Below, one piece after another: positions 25,701-36,249 of a stretch of 64,000 bases of DNA. The notes beneath the pieces were generated by a model. That model ran no database searches and had not been told where the DNA came from. It worked only from the letters and a program-made list of their open reading frames with translations. Numbering within the stretch: the stretch's first letter is position 1; each line of letters opens with the position of its first letter. The stretch is from Bacteroides fluxus YIT 12057. Lineage in GTDB: Bacteria; Bacteroidota; Bacteroidia; Bacteroidales; Bacteroidaceae. The translations under genes were made by a program, and so were the position numbers. The DNA is taken from the NCBI RefSeq assembly GCF_000195635.1, contig NZ_GL882644.1:1-64000 (forward strand). The letters are read 5' to 3'.

Positions 25701-28022
25701 TTAATATATTTCTATTTCATCCATCGCCAACTCACTCTGCTGTCCTTCATGGTAATATCCTTTCGGACATAAGCCGCCACTCAGCAATTCTAAGCGCACA
25801 AATACAGCTTCCGTTTCGGCAAACGAAAGAGATGCCGGGAAACGAGTACCTTCCGTCAAAGTGAAATCGTATGTCAACTGTTTAGTACCCACCGGAACAA
25901 ACGTCTTACCATCCGTTGAAACGGAAACACTTAGCTCTCTCGCCGGCCATATAGCGTTTACCGGTCTCCACAAAGAAGAGAAGGCAACCTCCCTGACTTT
26001 TTGCGGCTTCTTCAGTTCGACTACAATCTGCACGCTATCCTGATAAAAGCTAATCCAACGACGCATGTCACGGGCATAGCCGCATCGCCCGTCAGTCAGA
26101 CCGAAGCCTTTATTCAGATGTTCCCATCCCGCTTCAGGATGGCAAGTATAGTCACATCCGGTCGCCTTGTTTACTGCAAAACTTTTGCGGGTCACTTTCC
26201 CCAGCGGCTTGCCGTCTTTGTAAACCGCCGAATAAATGGTGGCATCCTCGTTCAGCGGTATCGGATTCTTATAGAGGGAAGACGAAGCCGTGACCGTCGA
26301 GTCATTCACCGCATAATGAATCTCAGCATCCGGACAGAAAGTCTTCAATGTCACCTCGTATGTCTGCCGGGAGTCGTTCCACGCACCTGCCAGATTCACT
26401 TCATAGAAATTGCGACAAGCGTTTACCCCGCAATAGTCCAGCCGTTTGAACTCTTTATCCAGCCTACGGACAAATGAATCAAAGTCCTTGTGTTCCGGTT
26501 CTGTCCATTGCACCTCTGACATAGCCAGCAAACGGGGGAAAGCCATGTATTCAAAATATTCGGGAGTCTGTATGTACTCTCCCCAGATATTGGCCTGTAC
26601 GCCTATGATATAAGCCTGTTCTTCCGGAGTCAGTTCGGCAGGAAGCGGGTTGTAATTGTACACCGTATCCAACGGGAGGAAACCGCCGATGGCCAACGGA
26701 GCAAATTCCGGGCTTTCCTGATAGTAGTCAAAATAACATTTCTTACCGGGTGTCATAATAACCTTATGCTTTTGACGGGCGGCTTCAATGCCTCCCTTCT
26801 CGCCACGCCACGACATGACCGTAGCATTGGGGGCAAGCCCTCCTTCCAATATCTCATCCCATCCGATGATGTCACGCCCCTTACTGTTCACAAATTGTTC
26901 TATCCGATGGATAAACCAACTCTGCAGAGCTTCCTCATCAGGCAAGCCTTTCCGCTTCATCAGACTCTGGCAGTGGGCGCACTTCTTCCAAGCTTTCTTG
27001 GGACACTCATCTCCACCAATGTGGATGTAACGGCTGGGAAAGAGTTCCATAACCTCTGTCAGCACATCTTCCAAGAATTCAAAAGTATGCTCTTTGGGAC
27101 AATAGACTTCATCAAAAACATCAAAATAATCACGCACTACGTATGTCTTTCCCAGTCCGCAGGACAGTTCCGGATAGGAAGCCAGTGCCGCGGAGACATG
27201 TCCCGGCATCTCTATTTCGGGAATGACCGTGATAAAACGGTCGGAGGCATATTTCACAATCTCCTTTATCTCCTCTTGCGTATAGTAGCCTCTCTTTTCT
27301 TTTCCATCGTAACGCCGAGGGAAATAATAGTCAGAGTGCCCTATCTGAGTCCGCTTACGGTAAGAGCCTATTTCGGTCAGTTTCGGATATTTCTTGATTT
27401 CGATTCTCCACCCCTGGTCGTCCGTCAGATGAAAATGGAACTTATTCAGTTTATAGAATGCCATCAAATCCAGGAACTTCAGCACCTCTTCCTTTGGCAG
27501 GAAATTACGCCCTACATCCATCATCGCCCCACGATGAGGGAAACGAGGAGCATCTGTAATGCCGGCAGCAGGAATCCTAATCTCTTCTTCATATTTCCGG
27601 TTGCCATCATAAATGGCTGCCGGCATAAGCTGCAATAAAGACTGTACACCGTAGAACAGTCCGGCAGCAGTTTCATTAGAAGAGATATTTATCTTATCGG
27701 AAGAGACTTCCAATGTATAAGCCTCATCGGGCAAGGAGCTGTCTATAGACAAACAAATATCCGCCTGCCCGGTTTCCGGGATACTTTTCAGCGTGACAGA
27801 AGTGTTTTTCAGTGCATCTTCCAAATAATGGAAAACTTTCATCGCGGCTTCCCCGGAAGGAACAGCCACCGTTTTCTCTCCTTGCAAGATATACATTCCC
27901 TGCATTGGAGCTACTTCATTCGGCATGGGTATAATGCCATACTCTGTTGCCGCATCGTCAGAACCTCTCCCGCAAGAGAAAAGGACAAATGACACAGCAA
28001 GCAAGCAATACGTTATCTTCAT
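25701..28022 (-). CDS. GH20 beta-N-acetylhexosaminidase lipoprotein
   Basis: This 773-residue lipoprotein has lipobox VLFSC. The GH20b N-terminal domain is followed by the TIM barrel with HLTDDQGWRIEIKKYP and the catalytic pair in HIGGDECPKKAW. A chitobiase-type C-terminal piece (ATIYSAVYKDGKPLGKVTRK) and a final discoidin-like domain (about 650-773) follow. It removes terminal beta-linked GlcNAc or GalNAc. It overlaps the GH125 gene by 4 bases. In this PUL it may strip GlcNAc from N-glycans or GalNAc side chains from GPI glycans (inference). Confidence 0.92.
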   Translation of the reverse strand: MKITYCLLAVSFVLFSCGRGSDDAATEYGIIPMPNEVAPMQGMYILQGEKTVAVPSGEAAMKVFHYLEDALKNTSVTLKSIPETGQADICLSIDSSLPDEAYTLEVSSDKINISSNETAAGLFYGVQSLLQLMPAAIYDGNRKYEEEIRIPAAGITDAPRFPHRGAMMDVGRNFLPKEEVLKFLDLMAFYKLNKFHFHLTDDQGWRIEIKKYPKLTEIGSYRKRTQIGHSDYYFPRRYDGKEKRGYYTQEEIKEIVKYASDRFITVIPEIEMPGHVSAALASYPELSCGLGKTYVVRDYFDVFDEVYCPKEHTFEFLEDVLTEVMELFPSRYIHIGGDECPKKAWKKCAHCQSLMKRKGLPDEEALQSWFIHRIEQFVNSKGRDIIGWDEILEGGLAPNATVMSWRGEKGGIEAARQKHKVIMTPGKKCYFDYYQESPEFAPLAIGGFLPLDTVYNYNPLPAELTPEEQAYIIGVQANIWGEYIQTPEYFEYMAFPRLLAMSEVQWTEPEHKDFDSFVRRLDKEFKRLDYCGVNACRNFYEVNLAGAWNDSRQTYEVTLKTFCPDAEIHYAVNDSTVTASSSLYKNPIPLNEDATIYSAVYKDGKPLGKVTRKSFAVNKATGCDYTCHPEAGWEHLNKGFGLTDGRCGYARDMRRWISFYQDSVQIVVELKKPQKVREVAFSSLWRPVNAIWPARELSVSVSTDGKTFVPVGTKQLTYDFTLTEGTRFPASLSFAETEAVFVRLELLSGGLCPKGYYHEGQQSELAMDEIEIY

Positions 28023-29470
28023 AATGTTCGGGATAATAGGTCGGGATATTCCCTGATTGTCTTAAGTATAAGTTCGCCGAACAAAGTGTTTGTCCACGCA
28101 AACCAGGAACGGGTAAAGTCCGAAGCGTCCTCCGCGTGGAAAGATTCGTGCATGAAGCCCGTTCCTCCGTCCGTATCACGCAGTTGTTTCAGACAAGCAC
28201 GTATTTCTCCGGAATCATCCGTTGTAAATGCCTTCATAATGATACTCATCGGCCAAATATAATTCAGTCCTACATGAGGGCCTCCTACTCCTTCGCCGGC
28301 TTTCCCTTTAAAGAAATAAGGGTTATTGTCGCTCCATACCATTTTACGGGTATTCTGATAAATCGCATCCTTAAAAGAGCAATAACCGAGATAAGGCGCA
28401 GCCAGCAAACTGGGCACATTGGCATCATCCATACAAAGTGCGTTGCCAAAGCCATCGACCTCAAAGGCATACACCCGCCCGCAAACCGGATGATTGAAAA
28501 TGCCATACCTGCGAATAGCGGCATCCACTTCATTTGCCAGTGCTGTACATTCTCCGGAAAAGGCTGTATTTCCACATACCTTGTCCTCTATTTCCGCCAA
28601 TTGGCGCAATGAAACAACCGCAAACATATTGGAGGGAATAAGGAAGCCATATTGTGTGGCATCATCTGAAGGACGGAACGAAGAGACAATCAAACCTACC
28701 GGCTTGACCGGTGCCCCCCATCCGCCGTTAATCTGCGAATCCGTAGGACGGTCACAGTCGCGCGTAAAGCTATAAGGTCCCAAGCTTTGTTTCCTCTGCT
28801 GTTCCTTAAAGGTCTTGACCACCAGCATCATCGCTTTGTGCCAATTTTCATCGAACACAGAAGTGTCTTCCGTGTGCAGCCAGTAATGGTAAGCCAAACG
28901 AATGGGATAGCACAAGGAGTCTATCTCCCATTTGCGTTCATGCAGTTCTTTGACCATATGTTGGGTATGGTCGGTTTCCCAATAGCTGCCTAACGGCCCA
29001 TTGTTGAAAGCGTTGGCATACGGGTCTATCAAGATACATTCCGTCTGTCTGTTGACAAGCCCTGCCACCATCAGTTGCAAATCCTGATCTTTCTTCATCA
29101 ACGGCAGATAGGGCCATACTTGCGCTGAAGAGTCACGCAGCCACATGGCATCTATATCACCTGTAATGACGAATGTATCGGGTCTGCCACCCTTCAACCC
29201 ATATCTGACAGTAGTATCAAGCGTATTGGGGAAACAGTTCTCGAACATCCAACGCAACTTCTCGTCCTTTATTTTAGGCTTTGCTTCTTCAATGGCAGCA
29301 TCCACCGCTTTCGAGACAAAGTTCCTTTTGCCCGTAACAGGACGCAAAGAAACATATCTTTGGTTCAAAGTACCGGATGAAGAAAATACGGAAGCGGGTC
29401 GAAAGGTCATAGCAGCCAAAGCAAGCCCTCCAGTCTTCAGGAATTGACGTCTTGACATATTGTTTTTCAT
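28019..29470 (-). CDS. GH125 exo-alpha-1,6-mannosidase
   Basis: This 483-residue enzyme has a Tat-like export signal (SRRQFLKTGGLALAAM). The family hallmarks ITGDIDAMWLRDSSAQVWPY and NNGPLGSYWETDHTQHMV are present, as is RPTDSQINGGWG. GH125 enzymes are inverting, metal-independent exo-alpha-1,6-mannosidases acting on N-glycan cores and fungal mannan. It lies between the GH63-like and GH20 genes in one operon, 14 bases after the first and overlapping the second. Confidence 0.92.
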   Translation of the reverse strand: MKNNMSRRQFLKTGGLALAAMTFRPASVFSSSGTLNQRYVSLRPVTGKRNFVSKAVDAAIEEAKPKIKDEKLRWMFENCFPNTLDTTVRYGLKGGRPDTFVITGDIDAMWLRDSSAQVWPYLPLMKKDQDLQLMVAGLVNRQTECILIDPYANAFNNGPLGSYWETDHTQHMVKELHERKWEIDSLCYPIRLAYHYWLHTEDTSVFDENWHKAMMLVVKTFKEQQRKQSLGPYSFTRDCDRPTDSQINGGWGAPVKPVGLIVSSFRPSDDATQYGFLIPSNMFAVVSLRQLAEIEDKVCGNTAFSGECTALANEVDAAIRRYGIFNHPVCGRVYAFEVDGFGNALCMDDANVPSLLAAPYLGYCSFKDAIYQNTRKMVWSDNNPYFFKGKAGEGVGGPHVGLNYIWPMSIIMKAFTTDDSGEIRACLKQLRDTDGGTGFMHESFHAEDASDFTRSWFAWTNTLFGELILKTIREYPDLLSRTL

Positions 29471-29484
29471 GGTTGATGTCTTCT

Positions 29485-31089
29485 TTAATAGGTATGCTTA
29501 CCGGATGTCACATGTATTTTTTTCTCTTTTCCACCATAGAATATACACAGTTCAAAGTCCATATTGGAATCTACCGTGATACGGGGTTCATCACTTGCCG
29601 AACGGCGTGCCTCGGCTTTCAGGCTGACAAGCCCTTCGGGACCGAAAGGATAACGTTCTATTCCGTTTGCCTCCGTCAGATTCATATCCCAGACAATCTG
29701 CTTTTGGGCATAATCTCCCCGAATACCGATAATAAACTCTATCAGCTCGGCAATAGGAGGAAGTCCTGCCCAGCCCACAAAATTGTCCCTTGCCATAAAT
29801 CCCGGATCAGCACTTTCAGGAGCGTAATATTCCCAGAAAGTACCTGTCTTTTTATAGACTTCGAATACCTGGGCATAATGATTCAGGCAAATCTCCCGCG
29901 CCAGCTTGCCATAACCTTTCCGCAAAAGACCCTGCATCACCATGTAATTGGTTCCCGGCCATACACCGCCTTGCCAATAGCGGCCATTCTCCTTATACTT
30001 GGGATTATCGGCTGACAAAGAAGGGATACGGTGTTTCCGGTTAAATGTGGCAGGATTGTCCAGCTCCTTCACCATACGGTCCAGTTGTACAGAGTCCAAG
30101 ACATCAGTAAACAAAGCCCAGTAGGCACCTATACCTTTGGCCTTGCAGAGTGTGCCGTCAGCGTACTGGTCATAAAGGAAACCGGTCTTCTCATCCCAAA
30201 GATTATCATGGATATATTTTCCCAACAGTTTGGCTTCGTCTTCAAACTCTTCGATTTCCTGCCAGCGTTCCAGATAAAAGCCCATCTCAAGCAGTAAATT
30301 GGCAGTAAACAGTTGCTGCAGGTTTGTATCCAACCAAATCATGTGTCCGTGACTGTAGATAGGACTGTATTCCGACGGCACACGGGGCATATTATCCATG
30401 CCGGTCCCCCATCCGCTCGACCAGTAGGTTCCGTTCCGCCAGGTGTGGTTCAACTTCAACCACTTATAGTAAGCGCAAAGTACCGGAAATATCTTGTGCA
30501 GACGTTCCGTATCTCCAAACTGATGGAAATAGACCATCTCACACCAAGGCATCAGATTCGGTCCGGTACTCACCGGGTCATAACGTTCGAAACAGTCAGC
30601 GCCATCCGCCTTTATCTCGCGGCAAATAAAACCGTCGGGATGCTGCTTGGCATAAAAGTTATTCAGCGTATTCTGGAAAGGAAAGAAACGGGTACCATAA
30701 CGGGCAAACATCAGAATGAAAGAAGAATCCCACATAAAGATATTGCCATTATAGGCTGTATCCAAATAGCTTGAGACAAAACCCGAACCTGCCTGGGGAG
30801 CGCGAATATTACCGATAGCTATTTCCCATGCCTTCCAGTACATTTCAAGCTCCTTGTCATGTCCGTTCCAAATGGGATTGGGAAGAATCTGCCGGGCTTC
30901 CTTGAAGCTTTTCGGCACAATCGTCTCAGGTTTGGCCACGCGATACTCGTTTTCAGTAACCAACGGTTCCTTTACATACGTATTCTTATAAGGCAGATGA
31001 TACTTTTCATCATTGCCGCAGCTTTGAGCTTTCAGCAAAGGAAGGGTGGAAAAAGAAAGCAAGCCTACCAATAAAATGTGTTTCAACAT
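29485..31089 (-). CDS. GH63-like (alpha,alpha)-6-barrel glycosidase
   Basis: This 534-residue secreted protein (signal peptide MLKHILLVGLLSFSTLPLLK) has the trehalase/GH63-type (alpha/alpha)6 barrel with NIFMWDSSFILMFARYG, YWSSGWGTGMDNMPR, RYWQGGVWPGTNYMVMQGL and FWEYYAPESADPG. GH63 enzymes remove alpha-glucose from N-glycan precursors or hydrolyse mannosylglycerate; Bacteroides members are often found with GH92 enzymes. The exact linkage here is unknown. It sits 14 bases upstream of the GH125 gene. Confidence 0.8.
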   Translation of the reverse strand: MLKHILLVGLLSFSTLPLLKAQSCGNDEKYHLPYKNTYVKEPLVTENEYRVAKPETIVPKSFKEARQILPNPIWNGHDKELEMYWKAWEIAIGNIRAPQAGSGFVSSYLDTAYNGNIFMWDSSFILMFARYGTRFFPFQNTLNNFYAKQHPDGFICREIKADGADCFERYDPVSTGPNLMPWCEMVYFHQFGDTERLHKIFPVLCAYYKWLKLNHTWRNGTYWSSGWGTGMDNMPRVPSEYSPIYSHGHMIWLDTNLQQLFTANLLLEMGFYLERWQEIEEFEDEAKLLGKYIHDNLWDEKTGFLYDQYADGTLCKAKGIGAYWALFTDVLDSVQLDRMVKELDNPATFNRKHRIPSLSADNPKYKENGRYWQGGVWPGTNYMVMQGLLRKGYGKLAREICLNHYAQVFEVYKKTGTFWEYYAPESADPGFMARDNFVGWAGLPPIAELIEFIIGIRGDYAQKQIVWDMNLTEANGIERYPFGPEGLVSLKAEARRSASDEPRITVDSNMDFELCIFYGGKEKKIHVTSGKHTY

Positions 31090-31111
31090 AGGAAATAGTT
31101 CTTTTTTTAAT

Positions 31112-32275
31112 TTATAAATCGAGCAGTTTCTTTATCTTGTCAAAGATAGCAGTATTCTCAAAAATTCCGGTAAACTCCTCCGCACCGGGACCGAAAGCAT
31201 ACACCGGCACCATCACGCCGCTATGACCGCCCGTGGAGAACTTACATACGATTCTGCCCTCTGCCAAATCTCCGTCTATCAATGTAAGTCCGCCGGTTTC
31301 ATGGTCTGCGGTCACTACTACCAATGTTTCTCCATCTTTGGCCGCCCATTCATAAATAGCACCGATGGTACGGTCAAAGTCGTGCGTTTCCTGCATCAAC
31401 AAGTCAAGGTCATTGAAATGTCCATAATCATCCAACTGCGAACCTTCTATCATCATAAAGAAACCGTTCTTGTTCCGGTCGAGCAGTTCAATGCCTTTCA
31501 ATGAAGCACGCGCCAAAAGGTCGCCGCGTTCAGCAGGAAGAGGAGTATCTACGGGATAGGGTACGGCAAAGACCTTACCACTCTTTATACCTGCCAGTTC
31601 ATCCCAACTGCGAGGAGTCTGAAAACCTTTGTCACGCAGTTCTTTAAACAAATCGCGTCCGTCTTCACGGTTCTCGAAAAGCTTGGCACCGCCACCGAAC
31701 ACATAGTCGACGCTGCAATTTACATAATCCGCCACAATCTCCGCTTCGGCATCCCTATCCTTGTTATGGCAACAAAAATCCGCAGGAGTGGCATCCCACA
31801 AACGGCAAGTCACCGCTATACCGGTAGATTTACCTTTTGCGGCAGCCAGATCGACCAATGATTTCAACGGACGTCCTTGAGTATCCACGCCCACAGAATG
31901 ATAGTTTGTCTTCCGTCCCGTAGCTATGGCTGTGCCACCCGCTCCCGAGTCAGTAATCAACTTGTCGGCACAATAGGTTTTGGACAAGCCTACTGCCTGG
32001 CAATTATCCAGAAACAGTTTACCTCGATTGGCTGTCCATGCGGAATATACATGCATAAGGCTCATGCCATCACCAATCATCAGTATGACATTCTTTATCT
32101 TCTTGCCTTGAGGCGGGGTAATCTTCGTTACCTCATAGGGTTGTTCCAAGACATAGGTCTGTTCTTTATCACGACGGCTTTGTGCCGACGACTCTACCGG
32201 CAGCAACAAGACTGCCAAGAGCATAACGATACATATTCTTGATATCTTATTCATAATAGCCATTTTATTATTCAA
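31112..32275 (-). CDS. Secreted alkaline phosphatase
   Basis: This 387-residue PhoA-superfamily enzyme has VILMIGDGMS (metal Asp), the catalytic serine motif TDSGAGGTAIATG, and TADHETGG plus GGHSGVMVPV for zinc binding. The start at 32275 overlaps the preceding gene; the methionine at 32254 gives a cleaner signal peptide (MNKISRICIVMLLAVLLLP). It would hydrolyse phosphomonoesters in the periplasm, here probably released from a phosphorylated glycan since it lies inside a mannosidase operon. Confidence 0.9.
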   Translation of the reverse strand: MNNKMAIMNKISRICIVMLLAVLLLPVESSAQSRRDKEQTYVLEQPYEVTKITPPQGKKIKNVILMIGDGMSLMHVYSAWTANRGKLFLDNCQAVGLSKTYCADKLITDSGAGGTAIATGRKTNYHSVGVDTQGRPLKSLVDLAAAKGKSTGIAVTCRLWDATPADFCCHNKDRDAEAEIVADYVNCSVDYVFGGGAKLFENREDGRDLFKELRDKGFQTPRSWDELAGIKSGKVFAVPYPVDTPLPAERGDLLARASLKGIELLDRNKNGFFMMIEGSQLDDYGHFNDLDLLMQETHDFDRTIGAIYEWAAKDGETLVVVTADHETGGLTLIDGDLAEGRIVCKFSTGGHSGVMVPVYAFGPGAEEFTGIFENTAIFDKIKKLLDL

Positions 32276-33131
32276 CTGTCACCAAGATAGGGGCGTGGTC
32301 GGATAGAAAAGCATTCTCCTCTGTTTCAGCCAACACACCATATCTCAAAACTTTCAGTCTATTACGTACAAACACATAATCAATCAACGGACGTTTGTCA
32401 TAGGGAATCTTCCCGAAATCATGGAAGCTCCATGCCGGACCATAGACAATGGGAGATGCCTGACGTGCATCCGTCAAATGTTCCGGATTGGAAGGGTCTG
32501 TCACATGCTTGATAACATCTGATTCCGGCTCGGAGTTAAAATCTCCCGTAACTATTACCGGCAAGCCGTCACTTAACGCATTTATTCTATCCAGTATGAG
32601 GCTTATCCCCTCACGGCGTGCCACAACACCTACATGGTCCAAGTGGGTGTTCAATGCGAAAAACTCTTTGCCACTCGCTTTGTCCTGCAGTTTAGCCCAC
32701 GAGGCGATACGCTCGCAAGCCCCATCCCAACCTTTAGAACCGGCAACTTCAGGAGTCTCACTCAACCAGAAATAACCGGAATCCAACAGATTGAAGCGCT
32801 CTTTCTTATACCAGAGTGCGCTATATTCACCTTTCTCCTTCCCATCTTCACGACCTACGCCAATCACTCCATATTCCGGTAAACGCTGTTTAAGGTCCTC
32901 CAACTGATTATGAAGCACTTCTTGCGTGCCCAATATGTCCACATCATAAAAACGGATGGCATTTGCCGCACGATCCTTGCGATACTTCCAATTATCCAGA
33001 CTGTCTTCCGGATTGTCATAGCGGATATTAAAACTCATTACATTGACGGGCTCCGGTGCGGATACCTGTTGTTTCACTTGCCCGCACGATGCTGCGAACA
33101 AAGGCAAAAATAATAAAAACAACTTTCTCAT
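32268..33131 (-). CDS. Endonuclease/exonuclease/phosphatase-family lipoprotein
   Basis: This 287-residue lipoprotein (FAASC lipobox) has the DNase I-like fold with NVMSFNIRYDNPEDS, ILGTQEVL, ALNTHLDHVG, VTGDFNSEPES and FLSDHAPILV. Family members include sphingomyelinases, inositol-polyphosphate phosphatases and nucleases. Homologues are common in Bacteroides mannan and N-glycan PULs, where phosphodiester or phosphomonoester removal is suspected. It follows the GH92 gene by 19 bases. Substrate unknown. Confidence 0.85.
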   Translation of the reverse strand: MRKLFLLFLPLFAASCGQVKQQVSAPEPVNVMSFNIRYDNPEDSLDNWKYRKDRAANAIRFYDVDILGTQEVLHNQLEDLKQRLPEYGVIGVGREDGKEKGEYSALWYKKERFNLLDSGYFWLSETPEVAGSKGWDGACERIASWAKLQDKASGKEFFALNTHLDHVGVVARREGISLILDRINALSDGLPVIVTGDFNSEPESDVIKHVTDPSNPEHLTDARQASPIVYGPAWSFHDFGKIPYDKRPLIDYVFVRNRLKVLRYGVLAETEENAFLSDHAPILVTVE

Positions 33132-33150
33132 AGCATATATATTAAACTAT

Positions 33151-36090
33151 TTATTTCACAAATAAAACCGATGCAGGAATAGGAGCCAACTTATCAGCGG
33201 AAGGCAGTTTCCAAGCCCAACTCAAATGTTCACCTTCGTAATCCTCAAAATAATAAAGCTTATAGGGATGGAAGCCTTTCTTCAAAGCAACCATTCCGGT
33301 AGCAGGAATCGCTGCGTGAGAACCATCATTATTGACCACCGGTTCGTCATTGATGTACAAGACACTGCCATCATCCGAACGGGTCTGGAAAGTATAGACT
33401 CCATCCTCGGGTACATTGATCAGCCCGGAAAAAATGTATCCGAAATGGTCCTCCTGCCCGGCATCCTTTATGGATGGCTCGGGCAGGATACCCGACTTCA
33501 ACAATGGAGATTTTTCTATATCAGCCACTTTCTGACAGGCACCTTCAAAGTATTTATAGGACGTGCCGTTCTGGGCAGGGCTTACAGAAAGCGCGGCTTT
33601 CAGCTCGGCTTTTGTCGCCGATATAGACAACGTTTCGCTTGAACGGAAACCCTTCTTGAATCCTTTAGCCTTTATCAAAGTCGTCTTATCCAACTCGAAA
33701 GGTTTTTCATACAACACCGACTGTTCCGTGGGAGCACTTCCATCCAATGTATATCTGATTTCGGCATCCTTAGTGGTCGTAGCCAGCGCAACGGTCACCT
33801 TATCCATAAACAGATTCAAGTCTCTGTCCACATAAGGAATGGAAACTACTTTCTCTTTGGTATAAGAGTAAGGAAAAGCTTCCTCTGAAGCACCTCTCTC
33901 CATATCCGGCTTTTCTGATAAGGTAAAACGAAGTTCCCCACCTTCCATCAATTGTGCATAAGTGATGAAATTCGCATCTATCGGCTGCCCGTTCAATTCC
34001 ACCTTCGTGATATAGATATTCTTCTTCGGATCATTGGCAAGGATGGTCAATGTTTTTCCATTGGCCAGACGGACAACCGCTCTCTCAAACAGAGGAGTAG
34101 TCAGCGCAAACTCATTGCTTCCGGGACATACGGAATAGATACCCAGACTGGATAGTATATACCAGGCGGACATCTGCCCGCAGTCTTCGTTGCCAATGAT
34201 ACCTTCGGGCGTAGGCTTGTACATTTCATGGAGCAAGCGGCGCGTCATCTCCTGCGTCTTCCAGGGTTGTCCCACATAATCGTACAAATAGGCAATGTGA
34301 TGGCTTGGTTCATTTCCATGAACATACTGGCCGATCAGCCCGGTTATATCCACAAGGTCACCATGTATATTCGGTTCTACCGTAAAGATAGAATCAAGTG
34401 CAGCTATAAATTCTTCCCTGCCACCAAACAATTGCGTCATGCCGCTTACATCATGAGGAACAAAGAAACGATACTGCCAGGCAGTAGCTTCCGTATAGGC
34501 ACGTCCCACCTCAATAGGATTGAAAGGCGTTTCCCAATTTCCATCCATCCGCTTAGGGCGGAAGAATTTCGTAGAACCATCAAATACATTGATATAATTC
34601 CGGGAACGCTGAATATACTCCTCATAAATATCATTCCTGCCCATTTCCTGAGCCATACGTGCTATGCACCAGTCATCGTAAGCAAATTCCAGCAGGCAAG
34701 AGATGGATTCTTTCTTTATGTTGGAAGGGATAAAACCGTTCTGAATATAATAATCGGCTCCTTTCTTGTTCTTTTCAGAAGAAACGACCATGGCTTCCAG
34801 GGCTTTATCCGAATCAAACCCTCTGATTCCCTTCATATAGGCATCCGCAATGACAGAGACCGCATGATAACCAATCATTGTTCCCGTCTCTCCGGCAGAA
34901 AGCGGCCAGATGGGAAGTTCACCCGAAGCTTCGTAAATATCCAGATAAGAATTCACCATATTATTGACCAAAGTTGTATCAATCAGAGTCATCAAAGGAT
35001 TCCATGCACGGAAGGTGTCCCAAAGGGAGAAAGTAGAGTACTGCACTTTACCTTCCGGCAACTGCCCTGTCTTCATGTCATGACGGCGGTATTCACCGTT
35101 GACATCACTTGCCACATTGGGTACAACCATGGAATGATACATTGCAGTATAAAAGTTCTTCAAATTGTCCGTATCACCGCCTTCTACTGTAATGACAGAG
35201 AGCGCTTGTTCCCAAGCGGAACGGGCGGCACTACGCACGGCATCAAAATCGAAACCCGTCACCTCGGCTTCCAGATTCTCACGCGCATTCTTTTCACTGA
35301 CAATGGATAATCCGACTTTGGTTATAACCGGCTCTCCATCACTATTATCGAAAGACAAGTAAGCTTGCAAGTCAGTGCCCGCCAACTTGACTTCCGCAGA
35401 AACCGGCTTTTTATCCCGTATAAAGTCAACTGTCTTGAAAGGTTTCGAGAATTGGGCTACAAAATAGACATACTGATTGTCTGTCCATCCTCTGGTTCTG
35501 CGCATGCCTGCTATTTCATTGGCGGCAGTCCGCTCCAGTGTAGCTTCATAGATATATTCACTATCGAGCAAATGGGCCAAATCTACGACAAGAGCAGCCT
35601 CCTTACCGGAAGGGAATGTATAACGGTGTACGCCGGCATGTGTTGTTGCCGTCAGTTCGGCTTTTATTCCTTCATCTTTCAGCAGTACCGAATAATATCC
35701 TGCTGACGCCTTCTCGTCTTTATGGGAAAAGGCTGCGGGTTGGCAGATACTTCCTTCCGCAGTCAAGTCCGGCCGCTGAGTGGTTGGACGAAATAGTATA
35801 TCTCCCAAATCGATGCACCCGGTTCCGCTCAGATGCGTATGCGAAAAGCCATTCAAGGTTGTGTCATCATAATGATACCCCGAACAGGCATCCCAATTTC
35901 CGGCACGTGTGTCAGGGCTTAGCTGCACGGTTCCCAAAGGGACAGTTGCCCCCGGATAGGTATGCCCGTGAAAGCCGGTACCTATAAAAGGATCTATGTA
36001 ATCTACAGGTGACTGATTAACGGATGTGCAAGCACCGCATAACACAGATACACAAGCTATATACCCCAAAAAATGTTTCAGTTTCATCAA
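33151..36090 (-). CDS. GH92 alpha-mannosidase with C-terminal PA14 domain
   Basis: This 979-residue lipoprotein (LCGAC lipobox) has a full GH92 domain (about 30-735) with GTGFHGHTYPGATVPLG, GFSHTHLSGTG, GNEPSHHIAYLYDYVG and GNEDCGQMSAWYILSSLGIY. A chitobiase-type piece (EIRYTLDGSAPTEQSVLYEK) and a PA14 module (TRSDDGSVLYINDEPVVNND) follow. GH92 enzymes are calcium-dependent exo-alpha-mannosidases, most often alpha-1,2. It is the first enzyme after SusD, separated by a 253-base gap with a stem-loop. Confidence 0.93.
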   Translation of the reverse strand: MMKLKHFLGYIACVSVLCGACTSVNQSPVDYIDPFIGTGFHGHTYPGATVPLGTVQLSPDTRAGNWDACSGYHYDDTTLNGFSHTHLSGTGCIDLGDILFRPTTQRPDLTAEGSICQPAAFSHKDEKASAGYYSVLLKDEGIKAELTATTHAGVHRYTFPSGKEAALVVDLAHLLDSEYIYEATLERTAANEIAGMRRTRGWTDNQYVYFVAQFSKPFKTVDFIRDKKPVSAEVKLAGTDLQAYLSFDNSDGEPVITKVGLSIVSEKNARENLEAEVTGFDFDAVRSAARSAWEQALSVITVEGGDTDNLKNFYTAMYHSMVVPNVASDVNGEYRRHDMKTGQLPEGKVQYSTFSLWDTFRAWNPLMTLIDTTLVNNMVNSYLDIYEASGELPIWPLSAGETGTMIGYHAVSVIADAYMKGIRGFDSDKALEAMVVSSEKNKKGADYYIQNGFIPSNIKKESISCLLEFAYDDWCIARMAQEMGRNDIYEEYIQRSRNYINVFDGSTKFFRPKRMDGNWETPFNPIEVGRAYTEATAWQYRFFVPHDVSGMTQLFGGREEFIAALDSIFTVEPNIHGDLVDITGLIGQYVHGNEPSHHIAYLYDYVGQPWKTQEMTRRLLHEMYKPTPEGIIGNEDCGQMSAWYILSSLGIYSVCPGSNEFALTTPLFERAVVRLANGKTLTILANDPKKNIYITKVELNGQPIDANFITYAQLMEGGELRFTLSEKPDMERGASEEAFPYSYTKEKVVSIPYVDRDLNLFMDKVTVALATTTKDAEIRYTLDGSAPTEQSVLYEKPFELDKTTLIKAKGFKKGFRSSETLSISATKAELKAALSVSPAQNGTSYKYFEGACQKVADIEKSPLLKSGILPEPSIKDAGQEDHFGYIFSGLINVPEDGVYTFQTRSDDGSVLYINDEPVVNNDGSHAAIPATGMVALKKGFHPYKLYYFEDYEGEHLSWAWKLPSADKLAPIPASVLFVK

Positions 36091-36249
36091 TACAGATATT
36101 TCAAATTATTCTTTAATTCAAGTAGCCTTTTTAAGAACGTAAAAAACACTGACAAATTTCATAACAGCTTACGAAACGGACAGTAAAAATACAGATTATC
36201 ATTCAAATCTTTTTCAATTCAAATTCATGCAGAATTGAATAAAGAGATT

